A DNA stretch of 23,918 nucleotides from a virus, in IMG/VR virus record IMGVR_UViG_3300030406_005420, positions 1-23,918 of that record; one strand, written 5' to 3'. The stretch's first letter is position 1; every line of letters begins with the position of its first letter. Both the position numbers and the translations under genes were made by a program. A model generated the notes under the pieces. It was not told the DNA's origin, did no database searches, and was given only the letters and a program-made list of their open reading frames with translations. Shown here piece after piece: positions 1 to 6,248 of this stretch.

Positions 1-11
1 AAATCAAGCTA

Positions 12-1574
12 ATGATGGGCGCGCAAAAGGTAAGCTTCAGAGGCAGACGCGGGCGCACTTATGGAAACCTTGAAACGCAAGGCGCAATGATTTCAGATTT
101 TAGAAATCAAATAATCCATAATGTAGAGGGCGCGCGCTACTATGTGTTTAAAGCTGACTTTCCAATGATTGCAGATGTTGCAATGAACCATAACTCAAAC
201 CATGTTGGGATGCACTTATTGCAAGGCAGCATGCGCCAGCGCAATCTGCATTATTGCAATGATTGTAGCTCACACTATCGCAACTTTTGCAGATGCATCA
301 GTCATCATAGAATGGAAAGCCGCGCAGCATCTGATGCAGTCATCTTTTATGATGTGCAAGGCGATGAAGTTCGCACAAAAGATGGAAGCATGAACGCTGG
401 CAAAAAAGCAACTGAGCGCAAGGCGTTCATAGGTTGTGAGTTTGAAATCTCAAACGACAAACAAAGCAAAAGCAGAAATGAACAAAACTTGCAGCTTGTA
501 AGATGGGCAAAGCGCAGCGTAGGCGTTCACTTTGCAAAACTGCTTAACAACTTCACAACTGATGGCACGCTAACAAATGGTGTTGAAATCATAACGCAGC
601 CATTCAGTTCTGATTACTTTGATAAATTCAGAACCGCTTTTGAAAGCTTGTCAAATCAGTTTGCAAAGCAAGGCATGGCGGGGCATCGCAGCAATAACTA
701 TGGCGATAGCATCGGGATGCATATCCACATCAGCAAGGATGCTTTTTCACGCTTGCACTTGCAACGCTTTTTGAAGCTGAATTATCAATCAGTAGAGCAG
801 CTGAGATTGCTTAGCAATCGCGGTAATAGATGCTATGGCGCATCTCAAATATCATCGCAGAGCTTCAGCGGGCGCAGAAGCAGCGGGCGCGCAAATCCAA
901 CGCGCAATACTGCAAAAGCGCTTGGCTTCAACAAATCAGAAGCTGGCTATTTGAGCGATAAAGAAATCAAGGCGCTTGCGGCTGACATCTTTAATGGTGG
1001 AAGCGTAGGCAGTCGCTCATGGTGGAACCATAGCAATTACAAAACAATGGAATATAGATTGCCAGCAATGGTTACTGACAAAGCAGTGAAAGGCAAGGAT
1101 GGCGCACAATTCAACTTGATGGTTTCACAAATTGAGTTAATGTTTGCCATGTATGATTTCACACGCAAGGCAAACTTCAATGATTGCACTTTTAAAAATT
1201 TTGTGCTTTGGCTTAAGAAGTCAAAATACAAAAATATATTAGGTGCAATTCAAGCAAATGACGCAGTGCTTGTTGCAACGTTTGGCAAAGGCAAAATCTT
1301 GAGCGGTGAGGTGAAAGTCAGCGGCTTAGATGAAGCAGCGGAAAGCATGCAGACTTTAAAAAGTCAGCTGCTTGATGATGATGTTGATTTCACGCTTTCA
1401 AACTTAGGGCAGCTGCGCGATATGATAAACGCGGGCGCCGATGCGATGGATGAAGTTTTCAAAAATCCAGCGCTTGATGAAATTGCGATTGAAAAAGAGG
1501 TTGCAGACTTTAAAAGCAAAGGCAAGGCAAAGCACAAAAAAAACAAAAACAAAAATGAAAGTGAGGTTCAATAA
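12..1574 (+). CDS. Amidoligase-fold (glutamine synthetase-like) protein, 5' end possibly truncated
   Basis: The 520-residue protein carries the signature of the Amidoligase_2 family, a glutamine synthetase-like fold that joins an amine to a carboxylate using ATP. In order these are GCEFEI at 141-146, DGTLTNGVEIIT at 184-195, GMHIHI at 235-240 and TMEYRLP at 345-351, which supply the acidic, histidine and arginine residues expected for metal and nucleotide binding. Residues 82-95 hold a CxxC...CxC cluster that may bind zinc. The C-terminus is lysine- and asparagine-rich. The next gene is a class II glutamine amidotransferase that overlaps the stop by one base (TAATG), so the two probably act together, with ammonia or a glutamine-derived amide as donor. 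The substrate cannot be read from the sequence. The frame is open to base 1, so the true start may lie outside the window. GC-rich codons set it apart from the genes after 2.97 kb. The fold is fairly sure; the role is inferred. Confidence 0.82.
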   Translation: MMGAQKVSFRGRRGRTYGNLETQGAMISDFRNQIIHNVEGARYYVFKADFPMIADVAMNHNSNHVGMHLLQGSMRQRNLHYCNDCSSHYRNFCRCISHHRMESRAASDAVIFYDVQGDEVRTKDGSMNAGKKATERKAFIGCEFEISNDKQSKSRNEQNLQLVRWAKRSVGVHFAKLLNNFTTDGTLTNGVEIITQPFSSDYFDKFRTAFESLSNQFAKQGMAGHRSNNYGDSIGMHIHISKDAFSRLHLQRFLKLNYQSVEQLRLLSNRGNRCYGASQISSQSFSGRRSSGRANPTRNTAKALGFNKSEAGYLSDKEIKALAADIFNGGSVGSRSWWNHSNYKTMEYRLPAMVTDKAVKGKDGAQFNLMVSQIELMFAMYDFTRKANFNDCTFKNFVLWLKKSKYKNILGAIQANDAVLVATFGKGKILSGEVKVSGLDEAAESMQTLKSQLLDDDVDFTLSNLGQLRDMINAGADAMDEVFKNPALDEIAIEKEVADFKSKGKAKHKKNKNKNESEVQ

Positions 1575-2206
1575 TGTGTGTAGCAATAATAAAAACAAAA
1601 GGTAATAGAATAACAAGAAAAGAGCTAACGCAAGCATGGGATTGCAATCCCGATGGCGCGGGCGTAGCATGGGCAGAGCAAGGCAAACTAAAAGTAATTA
1701 AATCTTTTAATGCTGATGGTTCCATGATGGAAAGCAAGGCGTTCATTGATAAGCTTGTCAAGCTTCAAACTAAGTTCATAAATCATAATATGATAATTCA
1801 CTTTAGAATAGCAACGCAAGGCTATGGATTGGATGGTTTGCCGAATGTTGAAAATTGTCATCCTTTTGCAATTCATAAGGATGTAGTTTTTGCGCACAAT
1901 GGCATCATATCTGACATGCCCGATAGCAATCTGATTTCAGACACGCGATTTTTTAATCGCTTAATTCTGCGTAAGCTTCCATTTAAGTTTGAGATTGGAA
2001 ACTCTGCCTTGCGCACTATGATTGAAAACTCGATTGGTTCAAGCAAGTTTGTTTTCTTGAATAGTAGCGGCGAATATGATATCGCCAATGAAGCGTTTGG
2101 CGTTTGGAAAGGCGGCAACTGGTTTTCAAATCAGATGCACTGCCGCATGGCGCAGCGCTTCAGCTTCAGAAATCAAACAACCATATTTAATGAAAGTGAG
2201 GTGTAA
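1574..2206 (+). CDS. Class II glutamine amidotransferase (Ntn-hydrolase)
   Basis: This 210-residue protein begins Met-Cys, so Cys2 becomes the N-terminal nucleophile once Met is removed, as in GlxB/GATase_2 enzymes that release ammonia from glutamine. Supporting motifs are NPDGAG at 25-30, HFRIATQG at 76-83 with the glutamine-binding arginine, NCHPF at 94-98, and HNG at 108-110 for the oxyanion site. There is no synthase domain, so ammonia must go to a partner. The obvious partner is the upstream amidoligase-like protein, whose stop codon overlaps this start. A GTGAGGT stretch just upstream serves as the ribosome-binding site. The same 14-base sequence occurs at the end of this gene. Regulatory YafJ-like homologues share the fold, so a non-catalytic role is possible, but all the key residues are present. 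Confidence 0.87.
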   Translation: MCVAIIKTKGNRITRKELTQAWDCNPDGAGVAWAEQGKLKVIKSFNADGSMMESKAFIDKLVKLQTKFINHNMIIHFRIATQGYGLDGLPNVENCHPFAIHKDVVFAHNGIISDMPDSNLISDTRFFNRLILRKLPFKFEIGNSALRTMIENSIGSSKFVFLNSSGEYDIANEAFGVWKGGNWFSNQMHCRMAQRFSFRNQTTIFNESEV

Positions 2207-2208
2207 GG

Positions 2209-2292
2209 ATGGGATACGCTGAAATAATAACGCTTGCATGCTATACAATAGTATTTGCAGCTGGTATCTACGACTTGATATTCCGCGACTAA
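2209..2292 (+). CDS. Tiny predicted membrane peptide (27 aa)
   Basis: A 27-codon frame starts two bases after the amidotransferase stop and is preceded by GTGAGGTGTAAGG, a plausible ribosome-binding site. The product is almost entirely hydrophobic (IITLACYTIVFAAGIYDLIF) with a short charged end, so it could span a membrane once. It sits inside the same transcription unit and stops 24 bases before the intrinsic terminator. No family is recognised. It is called because of position, spacing and composition; chance cannot be excluded for so short a frame. Confidence 0.5.
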   Translation: MGYAEIITLACYTIVFAAGIYDLIFRD

Positions 2293-2315
2293 GCGCAGCA
2301 ACTTAGAAATCAAAC

Positions 2316-2350
2316 AAAACGCCTAAAAACATAGTTTTTGGGCGTTTTTC
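2316..2350 (+). terminator. Strong rho-independent terminator
   Basis: The arms AACGCCTAAAAAC and GTTTTTGGGCGTT pair over 13 positions with one G-T pair and a three-base loop, followed by TTTCTT. It closes the amidoligase/amidotransferase operon and separates it from the non-coding region to the right. Confidence 0.85.
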
Positions 2351-2440
2351 TTATCTAAATATATAAAAGCCTATGTAATCGCAGAAAGTCTGATTTTGGG
2401 CTATTTTAGAGCCTTAAAGCGCACTTTCAATGCTTTGCGC

Positions 2441-2470
2441 TTGCTTAAAATGGCTTAAAATGGCTTAAAT
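2441..2470 (+). repeat. Three direct 10-bp repeats (TGGCTTAAAA type)
   Basis: TTGCTTAAAA, TGGCTTAAAA and TGGCTTAAAT follow each other without spacers, so equivalent bases lie on one face of the helix. A related GCCTTAAAGC lies 30 bases upstream. They could be iterons for a replication or partition protein, but three copies are few. Confidence 0.6.
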
Positions 2471-2659
2471 CAGCCAATTATGGCACTTTTAAGAGGGCGG
2501 CAAGGCAATTTCAAGTCATAGATTTTGCCGCTGATTTTCAGCCGATTAAAGCGCGCAGCTTGCAAGGCAAACAACCCGCAAAGACTATCTAATCGCCTTT
2601 CAATCAAAACGCTTTGCAAGGCTTCTTTTTTTCAACTTTTTTTTTGAACGTCAAAAAAG

Positions 2660-2668
2660 TTATCCACA
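2660..2668 (+). promoter_or_regulatory. Consensus DnaA box (TTATCCACA)
   Basis: TTATCCACA matches the bacterial DnaA box consensus exactly and lies just upstream of the paired dyads and the AT-rich stretch. One 9-mer can occur by chance; its position is what makes it notable. Confidence 0.5.
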
Positions 2669-2670
2669 TC

Positions 2671-2720
2671 AAAAACCCGACTACTCAGTCGGTTTTTAAA
2701 AAACCGACTAATCAGTCGGT
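2671..2720. repeat. Two tandem dyads CCGACTANTCAGTCGG
   Basis: CCGACTACTCAGTCGG at 2677-2692 and CCGACTAATCAGTCGG at 2704-2719 are near-identical inverted repeats (six-base arms, four-base centre) starting 27 bases apart. The second extends to AACCGACTAATCAGTCGGTT. The size and symmetry suit a dimeric repressor such as a TetR-family protein. The first copy, with flanking A5 and T5, could also form a terminator-like hairpin. No TetR gene is visible in the window. Confidence 0.7.
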
Positions 2721-2725
2721 TCTGA

Positions 2726-2763
2726 TTTTGTCGTCATAGAATTATTTTTTTGTCGTCATAGAA
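2726..2763 (+). repeat. Direct repeat pair TTTTGTCGTCATAGAA
   Basis: The 16-mer TTTTGTCGTCATAGAA occurs at 2726-2741 and again at 2748-2763. The 22-bp period is about two helical turns. It lies between the tandem dyads and the 16-bp palindrome and is consistent with a protein-binding array. Confidence 0.65.
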
Positions 2764-2869
2764 AATTTTGCCTTTCAAAAACAAGAAAAATTTTTCGAAA
2801 AATTGTTCCAAATTTTCAGTAAAAACCATTTTTTTCCAAAAAACTTATAAATGTGCATAGGTATTTTTT

Positions 2870-2900
2870 TTTATGATTTCTATATCATAAAATCTATAAT
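2870..2900 (+). promoter_or_regulatory. Likely early promoter with overlapping dyad
   Basis: A perfect -10 hexamer TATAAT lies at 2895-2900. Just upstream TTTATGAT (2870-2877) and ATCATAAA (2884-2891) form an 8-bp inverted repeat about a TTCTAT centre, where the -35 region would be. No good TTGACA is seen, so activation or repression through the dyad is possible. The first rightward gene of the early block starts about 70 bases downstream. Confidence 0.45.
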
Positions 2901-2946
2901 AAAAAGTATAAAAAAATAAAAAAGTTATAGAAAAAGCTTGCATAAT

Positions 2947-2954
2947 CCCCCCCC
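2947..2954 (+). repeat. C8 tract 1
   Basis: Eight consecutive C residues stand in AT-rich DNA between the likely early promoter and the first early gene. Two further tracts of exactly eight C lie at other gene junctions (8681-8688 and 10991-10998). Confidence 0.9.
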
Positions 2955-2972
2955 TATAGCTAAACTTGCTAC

Positions 2973-3116
2973 ATGAAAAAAGATTTAATAAAGTGGTTGT
3001 ATGTGTATATCAGAGAGGGTGTGAGCAGTTCCTATTTTACCTCATTGTTTACTTTTTCATCTGCTCATGCCCTCAAGTTCATTAAAACCAACATTAAGAA
3101 AGTAGGGAAAAAATGA
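2973..3116 (+). CDS. Small hypothetical protein (47 aa), first early gene
   Basis: The frame starts at ATG 2973 and runs 47 codons to a TGA that overlaps the next start (ATGA). The product is basic at both ends with a central serine- and phenylalanine-rich part. No family is recognised. There is no clear ribosome-binding site before the start, so it may be leaderless or weakly translated. The coupling to the next gene and the lack of another frame in the interval support it. Confidence 0.5.
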   Translation: MKKDLIKWLYVYIREGVSSSYFTSLFTFSSAHALKFIKTNIKKVGKK

Positions 3117-3418
3117 ATAATGTAGATGTAGGTGGATTAAGCGTTACTTTTGGTAACTCTACAAATAAAGATAAGTATGTAATTTACTTTATCTTAAAAG
3201 GAAAAAAGAAAATGGGTTGGGTGTATCCTAAAAATAAAGAAAAAGCAAAAAAGATGTATGAAAAAATCATGGCAAATAAACCAAGGTTTATTGATGTTCA
3301 TCTTACAAAGGCTAATTCCATATATACTGAACATGTTGCAACCTATTGTCCAAAAAAGTTTGTAGATAATAACAACATAATTAGAGTTAAGCAGAATAAA
3401 GAATGGAGAAAGAAATGA
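3113..3418 (+). CDS. Hypothetical early protein (101 aa)
   Basis: This is a basic, soluble protein of 101 residues, with lysine-rich stretches at both the middle and the end. A TAGGG site lies just before the start, and the start overlaps the previous stop. No domain is recognised. It is the first substantial gene of the early chain, a position where phages often put host-takeover functions, but nothing in the sequence shows one. Confidence 0.7.
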   Translation: MNNVDVGGLSVTFGNSTNKDKYVIYFILKGKKKMGWVYPKNKEKAKKMYEKIMANKPRFIDVHLTKANSIYTEHVATYCPKKFVDNNNIIRVKQNKEWRKK

Positions 3419-3603
3419 AAGTTCAAAAAAAATGTAGTATATGTTCTCAGCCAATTCCTAAAAGAGTAATTGGGATAAACAAAGAAACAAACGAACCTAT
3501 ATATTGGGATGATGGAGATAATGCAGAGCCAGTGAATAGCGGTAGATGCTGCTCTGATTGTAATTATAAAGTTGTAATACCAGCAAGATTGGGGGTAAAG
3601 TAA
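3415..3603 (+). CDS. Small phage zinc-binding protein (62 aa)
   Basis: Start chosen at 3415, where ATGA overlaps the previous stop and GGAGAAAG is well spaced; an in-frame ATG at 3403 is less likely. Cysteines at 7, 10, 45, 46 and 49 (CSIC ... CCSDC) form a zinc-ribbon pattern. The segment DNAEPVNSGRCCSDCN followed by VVIPARLG is a form I recognise from short zinc-finger proteins common in phage early regions. Their function is unknown. Confidence 0.75.
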   Translation: MKVQKKCSICSQPIPKRVIGINKETNEPIYWDDGDNAEPVNSGRCCSDCNYKVVIPARLGVK

Positions 3604-3782
3604 TGGATTGGGTTAAAGAGTATGAGGAAAAGAGAGAGCAGAAAGCAATCGAACAATCAATGGGTAATAAAGACGAATACCATAGGTTAATGGATAGCGA
3701 GTGGGATAATTTTTATACCATTGATGATTTTCTTGATGAGCTGCGCAATGAAGTTAAAAGAGAGTTGGAGGCAAAGTTATGA
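3603..3782 (+). CDS. Small acidic hypothetical protein (59 aa)
   Basis: The frame begins at the TAATG overlap with the previous gene and ends in an ATGA overlap with the next. The product is highly charged and likely helical (EYEEKREQKAIEQ early, FLDELRNEVKRELEAK at the end). No family is recognised. The double overlap is strong support that it is translated. Confidence 0.65.
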   Translation: MDWVKEYEEKREQKAIEQSMGNKDEYHRLMDSEWDNFYTIDDFLDELRNEVKRELEAKL

Positions 3783-4072
3783 TTAAGGTAAAAGGTTTAA
3801 ATACAAAAGCATTAAAAGAAATATTGCTTAAAACTGATGGAAAGATTTTTTCGGTTTCATTTATCAAACAAAATGGAGAGTTGAGAGATATGGTAGCAAG
3901 GTTGGGGGTTAAGAGCAGAGCTATTAATGCTGAAAAACCATCAAGCGCCTTGCAGAATGGCAAGCCATATATACTTGTATTCGATATGCAAAAAGATGGG
4001 TATAGGGTTGTCAATTACGAAACAATACAAAAAATTAAATTCAATAACATAATATACGAAAGGGGTGTATAG
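3779..4072 (+). CDS. Phage SH3-like beta-barrel protein (97 aa)
   Basis: Residues 26-50 read as a strand pair with ELRDMVARLGVKS, followed by a loop and KPYILVFDMQKDGYRVVNYETI. This arrangement (a basic RLGVK segment, then a VFDMQK.GYR.VN...I block) resembles small SH3-like barrel proteins seen in phage accessory regions, sometimes grouped under DUF2693-type names. No catalytic residues are apparent, so a nucleic-acid or protein-binding role is the likeliest guess. It overlaps both neighbours by one to four bases. Confidence 0.65.
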   Translation: MIKVKGLNTKALKEILLKTDGKIFSVSFIKQNGELRDMVARLGVKSRAINAEKPSSALQNGKPYILVFDMQKDGYRVVNYETIQKIKFNNIIYERGV

Positions 4073-4485
4073 TGGTTACTACGAACGAAAAAACAAAATG
4101 GCTTTTAGATGATAATAAAGGCAAGAATGATAGGGATGTAAAAAAAGCTGACAAAAAGTTTGCTGCGAGAGCTAAAGAGTTTGCTGATTTATTTGATGAT
4201 ATATCAATGATTGCAAAGTCATCTAATATTAGCGCTAATATGCAAAAAATATTAAGAGAGGATTTTAATAGAGAGTTTATTTTGCAAATGTTAGTTGCTA
4301 CATATATTCTTGGCGCAGTTAGAGGAATAAATCAGTCCTACTTAACAATGTCTGGAAAATATGATAATAATCAATTTAACAAGGATTTAGATGCTTTAAA
4401 CAAAGAGCTTGGCATAGACGAGCCTTGTGTAAAGGCAGTTGAAGTTGATAGCAAGGCAAATGCAAATGAGGAGCGTAGCACATGA
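4072..4485 (+). CDS. Hypothetical helical protein (137 aa), GTG start
   Basis: GTG at 4072 overlaps the previous TAG, with AAAGGGG a few bases upstream. The first 40 residues are very lysine- and aspartate-rich. Residues 60-100 look helical and partly hydrophobic (FILQMLVATYILGAVRG), possibly a buried helix and not a true membrane segment. The C-terminus is charged. No family is recognised; it belongs to the coupled early chain. Confidence 0.65.
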   Translation: MVTTNEKTKWLLDDNKGKNDRDVKKADKKFAARAKEFADLFDDISMIAKSSNISANMQKILREDFNREFILQMLVATYILGAVRGINQSYLTMSGKYDNNQFNKDLDALNKELGIDEPCVKAVEVDSKANANEERST

Positions 4486-4784
4486 TTTATCCTATAGAAA
4501 GTGTTAGTGGCGAAATGATAGAAAACGACTTAGAATATACCGATAGAGTTATGGAACACTATAAATTAAATAACGAGCTAAAGTCAAAAGACGAAGCAAG
4601 GCAACAAGCTATTTCTTGTAGCAAAAAAGCAGTTAAGGAGGGCATGTGCTTTATTGAGTTTTTTATTTTGTGTGAACATTTTATAAAAACTGGAGAACGC
4701 TTTGGGTTATCAAAGGAATTTAGTGATAATAATATTATTGGCTTTAGTGAGGATGATATAAAAATAATAAAAGGAGAATGGTAA
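4482..4784 (+). CDS. Hypothetical early protein (100 aa)
   Basis: The start overlaps the previous stop (ATGA). The product is acidic and mostly helical, with a hydrophobic patch CFIEFFILCEHFI at about 51-63. The gene carries a GCAAGGC motif at 4596. No domain is recognised. Confidence 0.65.
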   Translation: MIYPIESVSGEMIENDLEYTDRVMEHYKLNNELKSKDEARQQAISCSKKAVKEGMCFIEFFILCEHFIKTGERFGLSKEFSDNNIIGFSEDDIKIIKGEW

Positions 4785-5161
4785 TGGGTAAGATGTCAGA
4801 ATTAGCAGCACAAAAAGAAGTAATTGATGAAATAAATGAAATAGATTTTAAGCCTCTTGATATTCCCGAAACGAATGTTAGGAGCGCAATATCAAACTGG
4901 AAAAAAACAATGTTATCTTTAGTTGCATCGGCTCTTGAAACTTATAAGGTTAATTCAACAAAACCTATAATGAATAGTGAGGTAGCAGTTCTAAAAATAT
5001 CATTTATTGAAAGTGATGGGGAAACTGAACCGCACTATGATGTAGATGATTTAAGACAACAAATGCAAGCAGTTCTTGATGAGTTAGAAAATATGCAGCA
5101 AGGCATAACTGATGGGTGGAATGAAAAACAACAAGATTATGCTATGGATAGTGAATGCTAA
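4784..5161 (+). CDS. Hypothetical acidic protein (125 aa)
   Basis: The start is set at 4784 because AAGGAG at 4771-4776 is seven bases away and TAATG couples it to the previous stop; an in-frame ATG at 4778 is too close to that site. The protein is acidic with predicted helices at both ends; the second half (DDLRQQMQAVLDELENMQQG) has coiled-coil character. No family is recognised. Confidence 0.65.
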   Translation: MGKMSELAAQKEVIDEINEIDFKPLDIPETNVRSAISNWKKTMLSLVASALETYKVNSTKPIMNSEVAVLKISFIESDGETEPHYDVDDLRQQMQAVLDELENMQQGITDGWNEKQQDYAMDSEC

Positions 5162-5170
5162 GGAGGAAAA

Positions 5171-5365
5171 ATGAAAATGTATAATGTATATTTAAAAAAG
5201 TGTGCAGACTTAAATGCTTATGAGGATGAATATATGGCAACAACAAATAGCCCTAATAAGTTTATAGACACTTTTAATGATGATAGAGATGATGATGAAA
5301 GGTTACCTAATTCAGAGTTTGTAGTGAAAGAAATAAATAAGGTTATATACGAGGAGGAAAAATGA
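5171..5365 (+). CDS. Small acidic hypothetical protein (64 aa)
   Basis: An ideal AAGGAGG site precedes ATG 5171. The 64-residue product is very acidic in the centre (DTFNDDRDDDERLP) and begins with a strand-like MKMYNVYLKKC. Such small acidic phage proteins often bind host nucleic-acid-binding proteins, but nothing here proves it. The stop overlaps the next start. Confidence 0.65.
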   Translation: MKMYNVYLKKCADLNAYEDEYMATTNSPNKFIDTFNDDRDDDERLPNSEFVVKEINKVIYEEEK

Positions 5366-5592
5366 TAGTAAAAGAAATGACTAAAGAAAGAGTTGCTGAA
5401 ATTAACAAGCTTGTCAATCATTTAAACAATGATGAGCTTATGTTTTTAGTTGGGCAATCAATAGAAAGGTTTGCTATCTTTGATTTTAAATCAAAAGTAT
5501 ATATTGATATAGATAGTCTTTTTATGAGTGGCACAAAAATAATTTTTGGAATAAACGAGGATGATAATAAGGAGGCAGAAAGTGGAATTTGA
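5362..5592 (+). CDS. Hypothetical protein (76 aa)
   Basis: It starts in an ATGA overlap after a GAGGAGG site. The product is a mixed helix and strand protein (helical to about residue 35, then FDFKSKVYIDIDSLFMSGTK) with no recognised domain. Its end overlaps the start of the next small frame by 11 bases. Confidence 0.62.
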   Translation: MIVKEMTKERVAEINKLVNHLNNDELMFLVGQSIERFAIFDFKSKVYIDIDSLFMSGTKIIFGINEDDNKEAESGI

Positions 5593-5653
5593 TGCGTTAG
5601 TATATATTTTTGCTTTTATAATTTTCATCGCAATAATGGCTCAAGGAGGATAA
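5582..5653 (+). CDS. Tiny membrane peptide (23 aa), GTG start
   Basis: GTG at 5582 follows AAGGAGG with good spacing. The product MEFDALVYIFAFIIFIAIM plus AQGG is a single hydrophobic helix. Its last codons hold the AAGGAGG site of the next gene, a sign of deliberate coupling. No family is recognised; short phage membrane peptides of this sort may alter host membranes or lysis timing. Confidence 0.5.
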   Translation: MEFDALVYIFAFIIFIAIMAQGG

Positions 5654-5654
5654 T

Positions 5655-5951
5655 GTGGCTAAAAAAATAATAATCAATTCAAATGGAACAATAAATAGTC
5701 AAGGTAGAAAAAAGAGTTTAAGCTCTAAAACAAACAATGTGTTTGAACACTTGAAAAAACATGGAAGTATTACGACTTGGGAGGCAATAGAAAGATATAG
5801 GGCAACAAGGTTGAGCGCTATTATATATAACTTGAGAGCGCAAGGTATGAACATTTCTTCTGTTACCAAAAAAGGCAAGGATGGGGTTTATGTTGAATAT
5901 CGCTGGTTAAAACATTCAGATAATTCTGCTTGGTTTAAATTTAATCTATAA
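5655..5951 (+). CDS. Helix-turn-helix protein (98 aa)
   Basis: A strong AAGGAGG lies before GTG 5655. After a basic tail of about 25 residues, residues 28-62 (NVFEHLKKHGSITTWEAI, then LSAIIYNLRAQGMNI) form a winged helix-turn-helix of the HTH_39 type common in phage early regions, with a wing at about 66-80. It probably binds DNA and may regulate this operon or a host promoter. No effector domain is present. Confidence 0.75.
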   Translation: MAKKIIINSNGTINSQGRKKSLSSKTNNVFEHLKKHGSITTWEAIERYRATRLSAIIYNLRAQGMNISSVTKKGKDGVYVEYRWLKHSDNSAWFKFNL

Positions 5952-5963
5952 TAAAAAAACAAC

Positions 5964-6248
5964 ATGGTAAAAAATCCTTACAAAAAACTATATTACGAAA
6001 ATCTTAGTCGCGCTCTTGACGAGATTGAAAAAGATAATAGAGGCTCATCTAAAAAAACACAAGAACAACGTCGCGGTTGTAATTGTAACTTATCTTTTTC
6101 ATCCTTTGATTTCGCTAAGGGCGCACTAAGAAAAGCAAGGCAGTTTCTACTTCTCTTTTGGTCTGGGAAGTTTTTGCCTTGCAAGTTTATATGTTTTATA
6201 CGTAAACTTATAAAAAAACTATGGAGAATAAAGAACAAACCAAATTAG
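5964..6248 (+). CDS. Hypothetical basic protein (94 aa), uncertain
   Basis: This is an open frame of 94 residues after ATG 5964 with only a weak upstream site. The first half is charged; GCNCN at 38-42 and two later cysteines are the only notable residues. The second half is hydrophobic and basic and coincides with inverted repeats (GCAAGGC at 6135 against GCCTTGC at 6176, and AAGTTTA/TAAACTT at 6183-6209). The DNA here may therefore be conserved for structure more than for protein. It overlaps the next frame by 28 bases. No family is recognised. Confidence 0.4.
   Translation: MVKNPYKKLYYENLSRALDEIEKDNRGSSKKTQEQRRGCNCNLSFSSFDFAKGALRKARQFLLLFWSGKFLPCKFICFIRKLIKKLWRIKNKPN

Larger units (their letters stand above)
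2351..2972. other. Non-coding, repeat-rich region; candidate origin or control region
   Basis: About 620 bases hold no convincing gene on either strand. The left part is moderately GC-rich with three GCAAGGC copies (2500, 2562, 2616); the right part is extremely AT-rich with long A and T runs. Ordered elements are three 10-bp direct repeats, a consensus DnaA box, two tandem 16-bp dyads, a 22-bp-spaced direct-repeat pair, a perfect 16-bp palindrome AATTTTTCGAAAAATT at 2789-2804, a promoter-like site and a C8 tract. DnaA box plus iteron-like repeats plus an AT-rich stretch is the usual make-up of a theta-type replication origin. The function is inferred; a regulatory switch region or an assembly junction are alternatives. 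Confidence 0.6.

Noticed and set aside
1404-1670. 88-residue minus-strand open frame
   Set aside because: It is antisense to the amidoligase end and the amidotransferase start, and its phenylalanine/leucine-rich product is what reversed lysine-rich coding DNA gives.
2500-2622. Iteron array made of the three GCAAGGC copies
   Set aside because: The spacing is irregular (62 and 54 bp) and the motif is dispersed along the whole left half, so it is not specific to this region.
2351-2972. CRISPR array or tRNA genes in the repeat-rich region
   Set aside because: The repeats are too short and irregular for CRISPR, and no cloverleaf could be drawn.
6135-6182. GCAAGGC...GCCTTGC inverted pair as a terminator
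   Set aside because: No T run follows and the loop is long; it lies inside an uncertain open frame, so it is reported only as part of the motif set.
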